Below, piece after piece: positions 49,496 to 59,450 of a stretch of 64,000 nucleotides of DNA. Where the stretch lies: contig NZ_LOPS01000047.1 in assembly GCF_001481295.1 (NCBI RefSeq), positions 1 to 64,000 of the forward strand, written 5' to 3'. Within the stretch, counting starts at the first letter, position 1. Each line of letters begins with the position of its first letter. The translations under genes and the position numbers were made by a program. Under the pieces are notes generated by a model, which worked only from the letters and a program-made list of their open reading frames with translations, searched no databases and had not been told where the DNA came from. The DNA comes from Candidatus Methanomethylophilus sp. 1R26 (GTDB lineage: Archaea; Thermoplasmatota; Thermoplasmata; Methanomassiliicoccales; Methanomethylophilaceae).

Positions 49496-51251
49496 CACTG
49501 AGATCGCGCACATGCGAGCGCCTGGCACTCACCGACGAAGGCTATGACAACTACGTCAGGAGCACGGCCGGCAGGGTGGCCTTCAACTGCACCCTCATCA
49601 TACCTGTGATGGCGGCGTTCCTGCTCATATGCGACGTCATGGGAGACAACAGCTACGACTTCGACATCAGCGTCTGGGTCTATGCGGCCATCCTGTGCGT
49701 TTCCGCCGCCCTCTCCTATGCCGTCTACCTGTGGTCCTACGACCGCTCCTACACCGATGTCTACCGGGAGAGCGCGAACGTCCGCACGGCGATAGCCGAG
49801 AGGCTCAGGAAGCTGCCGATGCCCTTCTTCGAGAAGAAGGACCCCACCGACATCACCGAGAGAATCATTGGAGACGTGACCCAGCAGGAGCAGGCCATGT
49901 CAGAATGGTTCCCGCTCATGGCGAGCGCCATGATCTTCGTCGGAGCGATGAGCGTGGCGATCCTCCTCTTCAACCCCCTGCTGGGCGCCGCCGCCCTGTG
50001 GCCCGTGCCGATATCGATCGCCATGGTGTTCCTCTCCAAGAGGGTCCAAAACAAGTACAACGGCCGCAAGTCCAAGGCTCTCCTGGAGGTCAACGAGGGC
50101 ATACAGGAGTACCTGGAGAACCTGTGCGACCTGCGCACCAACGGCGCCGGGGAGGATTACCTCGCCGGCTGAACAGGAAGATGGACAAGGCCGAAAAGAG
50201 CCAGATATCGGCAGAGCTGGCGGTATCGGTCTTCGTGGTGGCCGCCCAGCTGCTGCTGAAGTTCGGCATCGTGACCACGGCCGCCGTCGGAGGATGGATG
50301 CTGACCGAGGGCAGCGTCAGCGTCTACGTGTTCATCGGCTACATCATCCTGGTGGGAAGGGTCTACGACCCGCTGGACCAGGCGCTGCAGATGCTGGCCG
50401 CCATCAACTCCGCCGAGTACAACATATCCCGCCTGAAGGAGGTCAGGGACCTCCCGGAGCAGACCGGCAGGCAGGATTTCTCCCCGGACGGGCACACCGT
50501 GTCGTTCGAGGACGTGGGGTTCTCCTACGAAAGCGGGAACGCTGCCCTCAGGCACATCAGCTTCACGGCGGAGCAGGGCACCGTGACCGCGCTCGTGGGG
50601 CCCAGCGGGAGCGGCAAGAGCACGGCGGCGAAATTGGCGGCCAGGTTCTGGGACATCGATTCCGGGAAGATAACCCTGGGCGGGACGGATATCTCGGAGA
50701 TCGATCCGGAGACGCTGCTCTCGCATTACTCCATCGTGTTCCAGGACGTCGTCCTGTTCAACACGACCGTCCGCGACAACATCAGGGTCGGGCGCCGGAA
50801 CGCAACGGATGAGGAGATCGAGACAGCCGCCGAGGCGGCCGCCTGCGGGGAGTTCATCAGCAGGCTGCCGGAGGGATATGACACGGTGATCGGCGAGAAC
50901 GGGGCCAAGCTCTCAGGCGGCGAGAGGCAGAGGATCTCGATAGCCAGGGCCCTCCTGAAGAACGCCCCCGTCATCCTCCTGGACGAGGCCACCGCCTCCC
51001 TCGACGCCGAATGCGAGAGCCAGGTGCAGAGGGCGATATCCGCCCTCATAAAGGACAAGACCGTGCTGGTGGTCGCCCACAGGATGAGGACCGTCCGCAA
51101 TGCCGACTGGGTCGTGGTCCTTTCCGACGGGGAGATCGCAGAGCAGGGGACGCCCGGGGACCTCCTGGCCAGGAATGGGATCTTCGCCGGGATGGCCGAG
51201 CTGCAGTCATCCTCCGGCAGCTGGAAGATAGGCTCCGCGGACGGGGCCTGA
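49492..51251 (+). CDS. ABC exporter half-transporter 2, membrane plus ATPase (frameshifted)
   Basis: Partner of the upstream half-transporter, about 586 residues after restoring a C at 50165. Membrane helices include VAFNCTLIIPVMAAFLLICD and AAILCVSAALSYAVYLW. The ATPase has Walker A VGPSGSGKSTAAKLA, Q-loop VFQDVVLF, signature LSGGERQRISIARA, Walker B VILLDEATASLDAE and H-loop VVAHRM. Both ATPase sites look canonical. The substrate is unknown; no adjacent binding protein or biosynthetic gene suggests one. Confidence 0.87.
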
Positions 51252-51332
51252 GGGCGGCCCTGCGCCCCCGGGCTCTTTTTTAAACTACTTATAGGGGCAC
51301 CCTATAGCGCGCACACATTCGGAAGTGCGCGC

Positions 51333-53105
51333 ATGGAAGCACAGGAACTCAGAGAAGCATACATCAATTTCTTCAAAGCAAGGGGCCACGTCCAGATCCG
51401 CTCGGCCTCCCTCATCCCCGAGAACGACCCCACCGTTCTCTTCACCACCGCCGGGATGCACCCCCTCGTGCCCTATCTCCTGGGCGAGAAGCACCCTGCC
51501 GGGAAGCGCCTCACCGACTTCCAGAAGTGCGTCAGGACCGGCGACATCGACGAGGTCGGGGACGCCAGCCACCTGACGTTCTTCGAGATGCTCGGGAACT
51601 GGTCCCTGGGCGACTACTTCAAGAAGGAGTCCATCGCCTGGAGCTACCAGCTCCTGCAGGAGGTCCTGCACATCCCGCCCGAGCAGCTGGCCGTCACCGC
51701 CTTCGCCGGCGACGCCGATGCCCCCAAGGACACCGAGACCGCCGAGCTCTGGAAGGCCCAGGGCATCGCGGAGGACCACATCTTCTTCCTCCCGAAGGAG
51801 GACAACTGGTGGGGCCCCGCCGGCCAGACCGGCCCCTGCGGGCCCGACACCGAGATCTTCTTCATCGACAAGACGAAGAAGCCGTGCGGGCCGGAGTGCC
51901 GCCCCGGCTGCCACTGCGGGTACTACACCGAGATCTGGAACAACGTCTTCATGCAGTACTTCAAGGACGCCCAGGGGAAGTTCTCGCCCCTGAAGCAGAA
52001 GAACGTCGACACCGGGATGGGCCTTGAGAGGGCGCTCCGCGTCGTCAACGGCGTCGAGACCGTCTACGACACCCCGCTCTTCACCCCCATCCTCGGCAAG
52101 ATCGAGGAGCTCTCCGGCAAGCCGTACGCCGAGAACCAGAAGGCGTTCCGCGTCATCGCGGACCACATGCGCGCCTCCACCTTCCTCATCGCCGACGGCG
52201 TCGTCCCCGCCCGCATGGGCGGAGGGTACATCCTCCGCAGGCTCATCAGGAGGGCGAGCCGCTACATGAACCAGCTCGGTGTCGAGGGAGCTCGCCTCTC
52301 TGAGATCTCCGAGGTCGTCATCCGCGACTACAGCAAGGCCTACCCCGAGCTCAGTGAGAACAAGGAGAACATCCTGAACACGGTCTCCGCGGAAGAGCAG
52401 AAGTTCCATTCGACCCTCAAGAAGGGACTGAGGAAGCTCGACGAGGTCATCGCCTCCTGCGGCGACTCCAAGGTCCTCGACGGGAACGAGGTCTTCCACC
52501 TTTACGACACCTTCGGGTTCCCCATCGAGCTCACCAAGGAACTCGCGGCAGAGAAAGGCTACAAGGTCGACGAGGAGGACTTCAAGAACAGGTTCAAGCA
52601 GCACCAGGAGACCTCCAGGATGGACACCAACCAGGTGTTCAAGGGCGGCCTCGCAGACCACTCCGAGGAGACCACCAAGCTCCACACCGCCACCCACCTG
52701 CTGAACGCCGCCCTGAGGAACCTCATCGACCCCAACATCAGGCAGAAAGGCAGCAACATCACCGCCGAGAGGCTCAGATTCGATTTCAACTTCGACAGGA
52801 AGCTCGAGCCCGAGGAGATCGCGAAGATCGAGAAGTACGTCAACGACGCGATCAAGGCCGACATCCCGGTGGTGTGCGAGGAGATGACCCTCGAAGAGGC
52901 CCGTGCCAGGAACGCCATCGGCGTGTTCGACAACAAGTACGGGGAGCGCGTCAAGGTCTACACCATCGGTGACGTCTCCTGCGAGATCTGCGGCGGCCCC
53001 CATGTGAAGCACACCGGCGAGCTCCAGGGATTCAAGATCCTCAAGGAGCAGAGCTCGGCGGCCGGCGTCAGGCGCATCAAGGCCGTCGTCGGCAAATTCG
53101 ACTGA
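51333..53105 (+). CDS. alaS: Alanyl-tRNA synthetase, short bacterial-type form
   Basis: Charges tRNA-Ala (gene at 53862). The 590-residue protein has the catalytic domain (TTAGMHPLVPYLLGEKHP, LTFFEMLGNWSLGDYF, DTGMGLERALRV) and the editing domain (HTATHLLNAALR and CEICGGPHVKHTGELQ) but ends there: the C-terminal DHHA1-like C-Ala domain is missing. A cysteine insert KPCGPECRPGCHCGYYTEIW is present in the catalytic domain. Both shape and sequence suggest a bacterial short AlaRS such as those of spirochaetes, not the larger archaeal enzyme. No frameshift is seen and the stop is followed by a good terminator, so the short length is genuine. Confidence 0.92.
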   Translation: MEAQELREAYINFFKARGHVQIRSASLIPENDPTVLFTTAGMHPLVPYLLGEKHPAGKRLTDFQKCVRTGDIDEVGDASHLTFFEMLGNWSLGDYFKKESIAWSYQLLQEVLHIPPEQLAVTAFAGDADAPKDTETAELWKAQGIAEDHIFFLPKEDNWWGPAGQTGPCGPDTEIFFIDKTKKPCGPECRPGCHCGYYTEIWNNVFMQYFKDAQGKFSPLKQKNVDTGMGLERALRVVNGVETVYDTPLFTPILGKIEELSGKPYAENQKAFRVIADHMRASTFLIADGVVPARMGGGYILRRLIRRASRYMNQLGVEGARLSEISEVVIRDYSKAYPELSENKENILNTVSAEEQKFHSTLKKGLRKLDEVIASCGDSKVLDGNEVFHLYDTFGFPIELTKELAAEKGYKVDEEDFKNRFKQHQETSRMDTNQVFKGGLADHSEETTKLHTATHLLNAALRNLIDPNIRQKGSNITAERLRFDFNFDRKLEPEEIAKIEKYVNDAIKADIPVVCEEMTLEEARARNAIGVFDNKYGERVKVYTIGDVSCEICGGPHVKHTGELQGFKILKEQSSAAGVRRIKAVVGKFD

Positions 53106-53116
53106 AACCTCTTTCA

Positions 53117-53136
53117 CGGGGGCCTCCCGGCCCCCG
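53117..53136 (+). terminator. Hairpin after alaS
   Basis: CGGGGGCC and GGCCCCCG form a perfect 8-bp stem with a TCCC loop, 11 bases after the stop. Confidence 0.6.
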
Positions 53137-53250
53137 AATAATGGACGATGCCGAGGTCCCGTACGGATGCCTGTTTGACATTGACATCGGGGCGGCATGT
53201 GAACATGTCGGCAGCCAGTTTTATTCCGTTATAACCGCCATTCCACTCTC

Positions 53251-53790
53251 ATGGAAGAAAGCCAGGACCCCAGGGAGCAGCTCGGATTGGTGCAGATATA
53301 CACCGGCAACGGGAAAGGCAAGACGACGGCAGCCCTCGGGCTCGCTCTGAGAGCCTCCGGAAGGGGCCTGAAGGTCCTTTTCCTGCAGTTCCTGAAGCCG
53401 GAAGGGGGATACGGGGAGCAGCTCGCATGCGCGAAGATCCCCGGCATAGACCTCATACCGATGGGGCTGGACCACTTCGTGGGAATAGCCAAGGGAGAGG
53501 ACGTCGCCGCGGCTCACAGATGCCTCAGCAAGGCTGCAGAACTGATGGGCACCGGCAGGTACGATGTGGCCGTGCTCGACGAGAGCGTGAACGCCGTCAG
53601 GCTGAAGCTGATCACCTCGAAGGAGCTCATAGACGTGCTCAAGAGCCGCCCGGAGCATGTGGAGGTCATCCTCACGGGGAGGGGCGCGACCGAAGACCTC
53701 GTCGATTATGCGGACCTGGTGACCGATATGAGGCTGGTGAAGCACCCGTTCGATAAGGGGATAGACGCCAGAATCGGGATAGAATATTGA
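53251..53790 (+). CDS. cobA: Cob(I)alamin adenosyltransferase (CobA/BtuR type)
   Basis: Adenosylates corrinoids. The 179-residue P-loop protein has YTGNGKGKTTAALGLALRA (about 17-35), QFLKPEGGYGEQ (about 46), and VAVLDESVNAV (about 108) with ILTGRGATEDLVDYADLVTD near the end, shown here as the family signature. Corrinoid supply matters for the methyltransferase system. TATA-like GTTTTATTCCG at 53217-53227 suggests a leaderless start at ATG 53251. Confidence 0.92.
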   Translation: MEESQDPREQLGLVQIYTGNGKGKTTAALGLALRASGRGLKVLFLQFLKPEGGYGEQLACAKIPGIDLIPMGLDHFVGIAKGEDVAAAHRCLSKAAELMGTGRYDVAVLDESVNAVRLKLITSKELIDVLKSRPEHVEVILTGRGATEDLVDYADLVTDMRLVKHPFDKGIDARIGIEY

Positions 53791-53861
53791 ACAGGCGTCC
53801 CGGAAAACCAGCATCCGCGCATGCAGATGCACTCGGATCAGACAGCGGACAGGATATACAA

Positions 53862-53937
53862 TGGTGGACAGTGCGCGATTTGAACGCGCGGCCTCCTGCT
53901 TGCAAAGCAGGCGATCTTCCAGCTGATCTAACTGCCC
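53862..53937 (-). tRNA. tRNA-Ala (TGC)
   Basis: The acceptor GGGCAGT pairs with ACTGTCC and includes the G3:T70 wobble, the alanine identity element. The anticodon stem CCTGC/GCAGG holds the loop TTTGCAA, anticodon TGC. The T arm is GCGCG TTCAAAT CGCGC. The discriminator is A and CCA is encoded (53862-53864). Confidence 0.95.
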
Positions 53938-53980
53938 GTTAGCCCGTTAAACCTCAGGCTGTGCGGACGATTGAGCGGGC

Positions 53981-53993
53981 GGATATATAACTT
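53981..53993 (-). promoter_or_regulatory. TATA box of tRNA-Ala
   Basis: Minus-strand AAAGTTATATATC lies about 45-55 bases from the tRNA 5' end. The 205 bases between the tRNA and aroC otherwise hold only a plus-strand TATA-like GCTTATTATATCC (54082-54094), probably for aroC. Confidence 0.45.
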
Positions 53994-54142
53994 TTCATGG
54001 CCCGCTTGCATCTCTGATGGCTGCAGGAGCATATGTTCCAGATATCCGGACGGAGGATACCGGCCGCCTGTCAGGGCATCGGCTTATTATATCCGCCGCG
54101 CATGGAAGAACGAGGAACCGGGGCGCGTCCCTGGTATGAACT

Positions 54143-55201
54143 ATGTACGTCCTCGGCGAGAAACTCAGAATGTCCCTGTTCGGGAAGAGCCACGGCCCGT
54201 GCGTCGGCTGCATTGTCGAAGGAGTCCCGCAGCACGATCATAGATGCAGAGGCTGTCGCGCACGACATGGCCCTCCGCCGCCCTTCCCCCGGCATCGGGA
54301 CGGCCAGGCGCGAGAAGGACGAAGCGGTGTTCGTTTCCGGCGTCAGGGACGGGAAGGCGGACGGCAACCCGATCATCATCGAGATAGCCAACGCCGACAC
54401 GGACGATTCCAAGTACCTCCCGTTCGAGGAGACCCCGCGCCCCGGCCACGCCGACCTGCCGGCGCTCCTTTCCATCAGGAAGTTCGACATCCGCGGCGGA
54501 GGGCAGTTCTCCGGGCGCCTGACGGCGCCGATCGTCGCGGCCGGCGCGATCGCAAGGCAGATACTGGAACGGAAGGGCATCCGCATCGCCTCGTTCTGCA
54601 GGTCGATCGGCACCGTGTCCGATGATGCCGAGCGCACCTTCGCGGACGCGAGGCTTCCCGCGCGTTCCCGACCCGCGCCTGCAACGCGGAACTGGATTCG
54701 AAGTTCTCCGAGGAGATAATGGCCGCCAGGAAGGACTCGGACAGCATCGGGGGGACGGTGGAGTGCATCGTATCGGGGCTCCCCATCGGTTTCGGCGGGA
54801 TATGGTTCGAGAGCCTCGATGCGGAACTGGCCCATGCCGTGTTCTCCATCCCGGCCTGCAAGGGCGTCGAGTTCGGAAAGGGGTTCGGGCTGGCGAGGAT
54901 GCGCGGGTCCGAATCCAACGACTGGTACCGCATGGACGGCGGCAGGATAGTCACCGAATCCAACAACATGGGCGGTATCGTCGGAGGGATGTCCGACGGG
55001 GCCGACCTGGTCTTCAGGGCCGCGTTCAAGCCCACGCCGACCATCGGGAAGAAGCAGGACACCGTGAACCTCAGGACCGGAGAGAACGCCGAGCTCTCCG
55101 CCGAGGGAAGGCACGATCCGTGCATCGCGCCGAGAGCGGCGGCGGTCGTGGAGGCCGTATCAGCACTAGTCATCGCAGACCAGATGGAAAGGGGGTTCTG
55201 A
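54143..55201 (+). CDS. aroC: Chorismate synthase (three single-base losses)
   Basis: Forms chorismate from EPSP with reduced FMN, the last step of the shikimate path. It starts MYVLGEKLRMSLFGKSHGP and has the FMN/phosphate motifs RRPSPGIGTARREKD and RPGHADLPALL, with RGGGQFSGRLTAPIVAAGAI in the middle and NNMGGIVGGMSDGADL near the C-terminus. Two Gs seem lost near 54229 and 54232 (GVPAGTIIDAEAV is restored) and one near 54662 (AAFPTRACNAELD). The sum, 1,062 bases, gives 353 residues, the normal length. It is followed at once by a chorismate mutase. Confidence 0.9.
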
Positions 55202-55202
55202 A

Positions 55203-55838
55203 ACGGCTGACGATTACCTCGAAGGGAAGAGAGCTGAGATCGCCGAGACCGACAGGGAGATCATAAAGCTCCTGAGGAAAAGGCTCGACATAGCCACCGA
55301 CATCGGCCGCTACAAGGCCGAGAACGGCATGGAGGTCTACGATCCGAGCACCGCCCGCAAGGTCATAGACCGCTACCGCTACCTGGGAGCGGAGAACGGC
55401 ATGGACCCGGACCGCTGCGAGGCCATCTGCCGCGCCATAATGGAAGAGTCCTGCGCCAACGAGGAGAGGGTGTCCGGCGCCCGGCAGGATGAGGCGCAGG
55501 ATGAACAGCCGGAGGACACGCCGGACGACAACACTGCAGGCAGGAAAGCAGCGATGGAATACCGGAACACCGGCATCATCCTGGCAGCTGTGCTCATCAT
55601 AGCCTCGGCGGCCGTTTCCTTCATCGGTAGCGATGATGCGGCCAACGCCGCGATAAAGTTCTGCCTTACGCTGCTGCCGATAGCCCTTGCGCTCTCAAGC
55701 TTCCTGCTGGCCTGGAAGGATGCGCCCGAGACCCGCGGAAGCGATGAGCTCAGGAGCCTCAGAAGGCGGACCTGGCTCTTCGGCGGGATATTCATCTTGT
55801 TCTCTGTGATCATGCTGGCCCTGTACGCGATGTACTGA
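55203..55838 (+). CDS. AroQ-type chorismate mutase fused to membrane helices; start codon unclear
   Basis: Residues about 1-85 match an AroQ chorismate mutase: TDREIIKLLRKRLDIATDIG carries the usual arginine and lysine positions, followed by GRYKAENGMEVYDP and RKVIDRYRYL. An acidic linker leads to three membrane helices: NTGIILAAVLIIASAAVSF, FCLTLLPIALALSSFLLAW and LFGGIFILFSVIMLALYAM. Chorismate mutases are normally soluble. The coding frame continues upstream of the first ATG (55329) to the aroC stop without any ATG, GTG or TTG; ACG 55203, giving TADDYLEGKRAEI, is the likely start position, either a true ACG start or a T-to-C error. The total would be 211 residues. Confidence 0.7.
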   Translation, partial: TADDYLEGKRAEIAETDREIIKLLRKRLDIATDIGRYKAENGMEVYDPSTARKVIDRYRYLGAENGMDPDRCEAICRAIMEESCANEERVSGARQDEAQDEQPEDTPDDNTAGRKAAMEYRNTGIILAAVLIIASAAVSFIGSDDAANAAIKFCLTLLPIALALSSFLLAWKDAPETRGSDELRSLRRRTWLFGGIFILFSVIMLALYAMY

Positions 55839-55851
55839 GGCCGCGAACAGT

Positions 55852-55875
55852 CCCGCGGACATATCGCGGGAAAAA
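55852..55875 (+). terminator. Hairpin after the chorismate mutase gene
   Basis: CCCGCG and CGCGGG pair around a 7-base loop, followed by AAAAA, 13 bases after the stop. Confidence 0.5.
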
Positions 55876-55878
55876 TAA

Positions 55879-55899
55879 CGGCAGGGGAGAACCCCGCCG
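55879..55899 (-). terminator. Hairpin after ilvD
   Basis: CGGC-a-GGGG and CCCC-GCCG pair around AGAA. Read on the minus strand it is followed by TTATTTTT, a good terminator for ilvD. Confidence 0.6.
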
Positions 55900-55908
55900 A
55901 AAAGTTTT

Positions 55909-57557
55909 TCAGTCTCCGAGGTAAGCGCCGCTCACTCCGTTGCTGACGAGCTTGCGGTACTTCTTCTGGACGCCGGTGACCGGCCTGTCCACGATCTTCA
56001 CGGCCGCCAGGCGCGCCTTCATCTCCTCATCGGAGATGCGGGCGTTGAGCTTCCTGTTGGGAATGTCGATGTCGATGATGTCCCCGTCCCTCAGGGCGGC
56101 GATGGGGCCTTTCTCGTATGCCTCGGGCGATACGTGGCCGATCGCCCCTCCGCGGGTAGCGCCGGAGAACCTGCCGTCGGTGATGAGGGCAACGGACTCT
56201 CCCAGGCCCATTCCCTGGATGATGCTGGTGGGCGCGAGCATCTCGGGCATTCCGGGCGCTCCCTTGGGGCCCTCGTACCTGATGACGACACAGTCGCCAG
56301 CGACGATGCTGCCGGACTTGATGGCCTCGGTGGCGTCCTTCTCGGAGTCGAACACGCGGGCGCGTCCGGAGAAGACCATCATCTTGGGGCTGACGGCCGC
56401 CTGCTTGATGACGGATCCCAGCGGGGCGATGTTTCCCTTGAGGATGGCGATGCTCCCTGCTTGTGGTACGGGTTGTCCAGGGGCCTCAGGACGTTGGCGT
56501 CCTTCACCTCGGCCGCATCGGCGATCTCCAGGATTGACCTGCCGTTGACGGTGGGCGCGTCCTCCAGGTGGTCCCTCAGCCTCTTGAGGATGGCAGGGAC
56601 TCCGCCGGCGTTGTCCAGGTCGCGGATGTGGAATTCCCCGGCGGGCCTGAGGCTCGTTATGTGGGGGATCTCCCTGGAGATCCTGTCGAACTCGGAGAGG
56701 TCTACGGGGCATCCGAACTCCTTGGAGATGGCCGGGATGTGGAGGGCGGTGTTGGTGGAGCCTCCGATGGCCATGTCCACGCAGATGGCGTTGCGGAAGG
56801 AGTGGATGTTCACGATGTCGCGGGGCTTGATGCCCTTGCGGACCAGCTCGACGATCTTCTTACCGGATTCCTTCGCGATCCTGAGCTTCTTCTCGTCCAC
56901 GGCGAGGGAGGTCCCGCAGCCGGTGAGGGACATCCCGAGGGTCTCGGTGAGGCAGGCCATGGTGTTGGCGGTGAAGAGGCCGGAGCAGCTCCCAGGTCCG
57001 GGGCAGGCGGCGCACTCGACGGATTTCAGGTAATCTGCGCCCTCGGTGCCGACCTGCACCTGGCCGATCGCCTCGAAAACGGTCTGGAAATCCACGACGT
57101 TCCCTTTCAGGTTCCCGGCCTCCATGGCGCCGCCGGTGACAATCAGGGCGGGCACGTTCATCCTCCCGGCGGCCATCAGCATGCCGGGGGTGACCTTGTC
57201 GCAGTTGGAGACGCCGACCCAGCCGTCGAGGGCATGGCCTTCGACCATGACCTCGCAGCAGTCGGAGATGACCTCGCGGGAGATCAGGGAGTACCTCATC
57301 CCCTTGTGGCCCATGGCGATGCCGTCGCAGACCGCAGGGGTCCCGAAGACGAACGGGACGCCGCCGGCCTCCCTGATCCCCTCCTTGACGGCCTCGACGA
57401 TCTTGTTGAGGTGTATATGACCGGGGACGATCTCGTTCCAGGAATCGGCGATCCCTATGAACGGCTTATCGAAATCGGCATCTCCGAGCCCGTCGGCGCG
57501 GAGAAGGCTTCTGGCAGGGGCAGCATCGATGCCCTGCTTGATGACATCGCTTCTCAT
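55909..57557 (-). CDS. ilvD: Dihydroxy-acid dehydratase (frameshifted)
   Basis: Fe-S enzyme of valine, leucine and isoleucine synthesis. Cluster cysteines and motifs are visible: [13 protein letters not shown] (about 123), [19 protein letters not shown] (about 193) and [12 protein letters not shown] (about 278), then the C-terminal [21 protein letters not shown] one-base loss in the CCC run at 56454-56456 breaks the frame after NPYHKQG; repair gives 549 residues, the normal size. ATG 57557 is the family start (MRSDVIKQG). Confidence 0.94.
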
Positions 57558-57668
57558 GGTATCAGTGCGGCCTCTATGGCAACATCGATTAATAATTGAC
57601 GTTGCACAGAAGCGATGATGAAAAGAAGGCTGTCGCCTTTCGGCGGCAACCCGTCCGGAGTCCATCAG

Positions 57669-57682
57669 GGGGCAGAAGCCCC
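57669..57682 (-). terminator. Hairpin after rps10
   Basis: GGGGC and GCCCC pair around a 4-base loop about 35 bases past the rps10 stop. A TTTTTAA-type tract lies just before the hairpin on the plus strand, so efficiency is uncertain. Confidence 0.35.
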
Positions 57683-57715
57683 TATGGAAAGGAAATGAAT
57701 GGTTTTTAAGGGATT

Positions 57716-58030
57716 TCAGGCGCCGCGGAGAACGATCTCGATGTTGACGCCATCGGGAACCTGGATCCTCATGAGCTGCCTGAGAACGCGGTCATTCGCA
57801 TCGAGGTCGATGAGCCTCTTGTGGATGCGCATTTCCCACCTGTCGTAGGTTTCGCTGCCCTCTCCGTCGGGAGACTTCCTGCAGGGGATCCTGAGCTTCT
57901 TGGTCGGCAGGGGAACAGGGCCGCGGATGGCCACTCCGGTCCTCTGGGAGATGCCCTTGATCTGGTTGCAGACAGAGTCGACCATAGCAGGGTCGGTGCC
58001 GCTGAGAGAGATTCTGGCACGCTGGGACAT
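57716..58030 (-). CDS. rps10: Small ribosomal subunit protein uS10
   Basis: 104 residues with [20 protein letters not shown] at the start, [18 protein letters not shown] in the loop that reaches 16S rRNA, and the C-terminal [19 protein letters not shown] 58030 is the usual start. It is last in the str-type operon after EF1A. Confidence 0.96.
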   Translation of the reverse strand: MSQRARISLSGTDPAMVDSVCNQIKGISQRTGVAIRGPVPLPTKKLRIPCRKSPDGEGSETYDRWEMRIHKRLIDLDANDRVLRQLMRIQVPDGVNIEIVLRGA

Positions 58031-58087
58031 GGTATATTGCACCTTGGGGTTTGGGATTCGGGGAGGAGATCCTCCCCAAATCCGGAA

Positions 58088-59353
58088 TCAAGCCTTCTCG
58101 ACGGAGATGCAGACTCCGGCGGCGACGGTCTGTCCCATGTCACGGATCGCGAACCTGCCCAGAGGCGGGAACTCCTTGACGGGCTCCACGACGAGGGGCT
58201 TGGTGGGGACGATCTTGACGAAGGCGATGTCACCGTTCTTGATGTAGTCGGGGTGGTCGGCCTTGTGGGCTCCGGAGTGGGGGTCCACGGTGTACATGAG
58301 CTCCTCGAACTTGCACGCGACCTGAGCAGTGTGGCAGTGGAAGACGGGGGTGTATCCGACGGTGATGACCGAGGGGTGGTTCAGCACGACGACCTGAGCG
58401 ATGAAGCTCTTGGCGACGGACGGAGGGTTGTCGACGGGACCGGCGACGTCTCCCCTCTTGATGTCGTTCTTGGCGACACCGCGGACGTTGAATCCGACGT
58501 TGTCTCCGGGGACGGCCTGGGGCAGGGACTCGTGGTGCTCCTCGATGGATTTGACCTCTCCCTTGACGTTGGAGGGCTCGAAGATGACGGTGGTGTTGGG
58601 CTTCAGGATTCCGGTCTCGACACGGCCGACGGGGACGGTTCCGACACCGGTGATGGTGTAGACGTCCTGGACGGGCAGCCTGAGGGGCTTCTCGGTGTGC
58701 TTCTCGGGGACCTTGAGGTCGTCGAGGGCCTGGAAGAGGGTCTTGCCCTTGTACCAGGGGGTGTTGGCCGAGAGGGTCTTCACGTTGTCGCCGCAGTAGG
58801 CGGACACGGGGATGAAGGGAATGGTCTCGGGCTTGACGCCGACGATCTTGAAGAGCTTGGACATGGCCTCGACGGTCTTGTCGTAGGCGGCCTTGTCGTA
58901 CTTGACGGCGTCCATCTTGTTGACGGCGACGATGATCTGCCTGATTCCGAGGGTGGTGGCCAGGAAGACGTGCTCCTTGGTCTGGGCCTGAGGTCCCTCG
59001 ACAGCGGAGCAGGTGATGATGGCCGCGTCCGCCTGGGAGGTTCCGGTGATCATGTTCTTGACGAAGTCACGGTGTCCGGGGGCGTCGATGACGGTGAAGT
59101 AGTACTTGTCGGTGTAGAACTTCTTGTGCGCCACATCGATAGTGACTCCCCTCTCCCTCTCTTCCTTGAGACCGTCCATGATCCAAGCGAAGTAGAAGGT
59201 TCCCTTTCCTTTCTCCTCAGCCTCTTTCTTGTATTTCTCAACGAGGTGAGGGTCGATGGCACCGGCCTCGAGGAGGATCCTCCCGGTGAGGGTGGACTTT
59301 CCGTGGTCGACATGCCCGATGATGACTAGGTTCATGTGCTCCTTTTCTGCCAT
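58088..59353 (-). CDS. tuf: Translation elongation factor 1-alpha
   Basis: GTPase that brings aminoacyl-tRNA to the ribosome. 421 residues: P-loop [13 protein letters not shown] (about 13), switch [14 protein letters not shown] (about 64), G3 [15 protein letters not shown] (about 89), G4 NKMDAV (about 151), then two beta-barrel domains. The intact frame contrasts with many neighbours. Confidence 0.98.
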   Translation of the reverse strand: MAEKEHMNLVIIGHVDHGKSTLTGRILLEAGAIDPHLVEKYKKEAEEKGKGTFYFAWIMDGLKEERERGVTIDVAHKKFYTDKYYFTVIDAPGHRDFVKNMITGTSQADAAIITCSAVEGPQAQTKEHVFLATTLGIRQIIVAVNKMDAVKYDKAAYDKTVEAMSKLFKIVGVKPETIPFIPVSAYCGDNVKTLSANTPWYKGKTLFQALDDLKVPEKHTEKPLRLPVQDVYTITGVGTVPVGRVETGILKPNTTVIFEPSNVKGEVKSIEEHHESLPQAVPGDNVGFNVRGVAKNDIKRGDVAGPVDNPPSVAKSFIAQVVVLNHPSVITVGYTPVFHCHTAQVACKFEELMYTVDPHSGAHKADHPDYIKNGDIAFVKIVPTKPLVVEPVKEFPPLGRFAIRDMGQTVAAGVCISVEKA

Positions 59354-59450
59354 TTCAATGTCTCCTTTCCAAACCCAGATAGGGTTACTTTTGGTCGATA
59401 AGGCTGTTTATATTAAAAGGTTTAGACCGAAGGACTCGGTCCGGGCCCGT

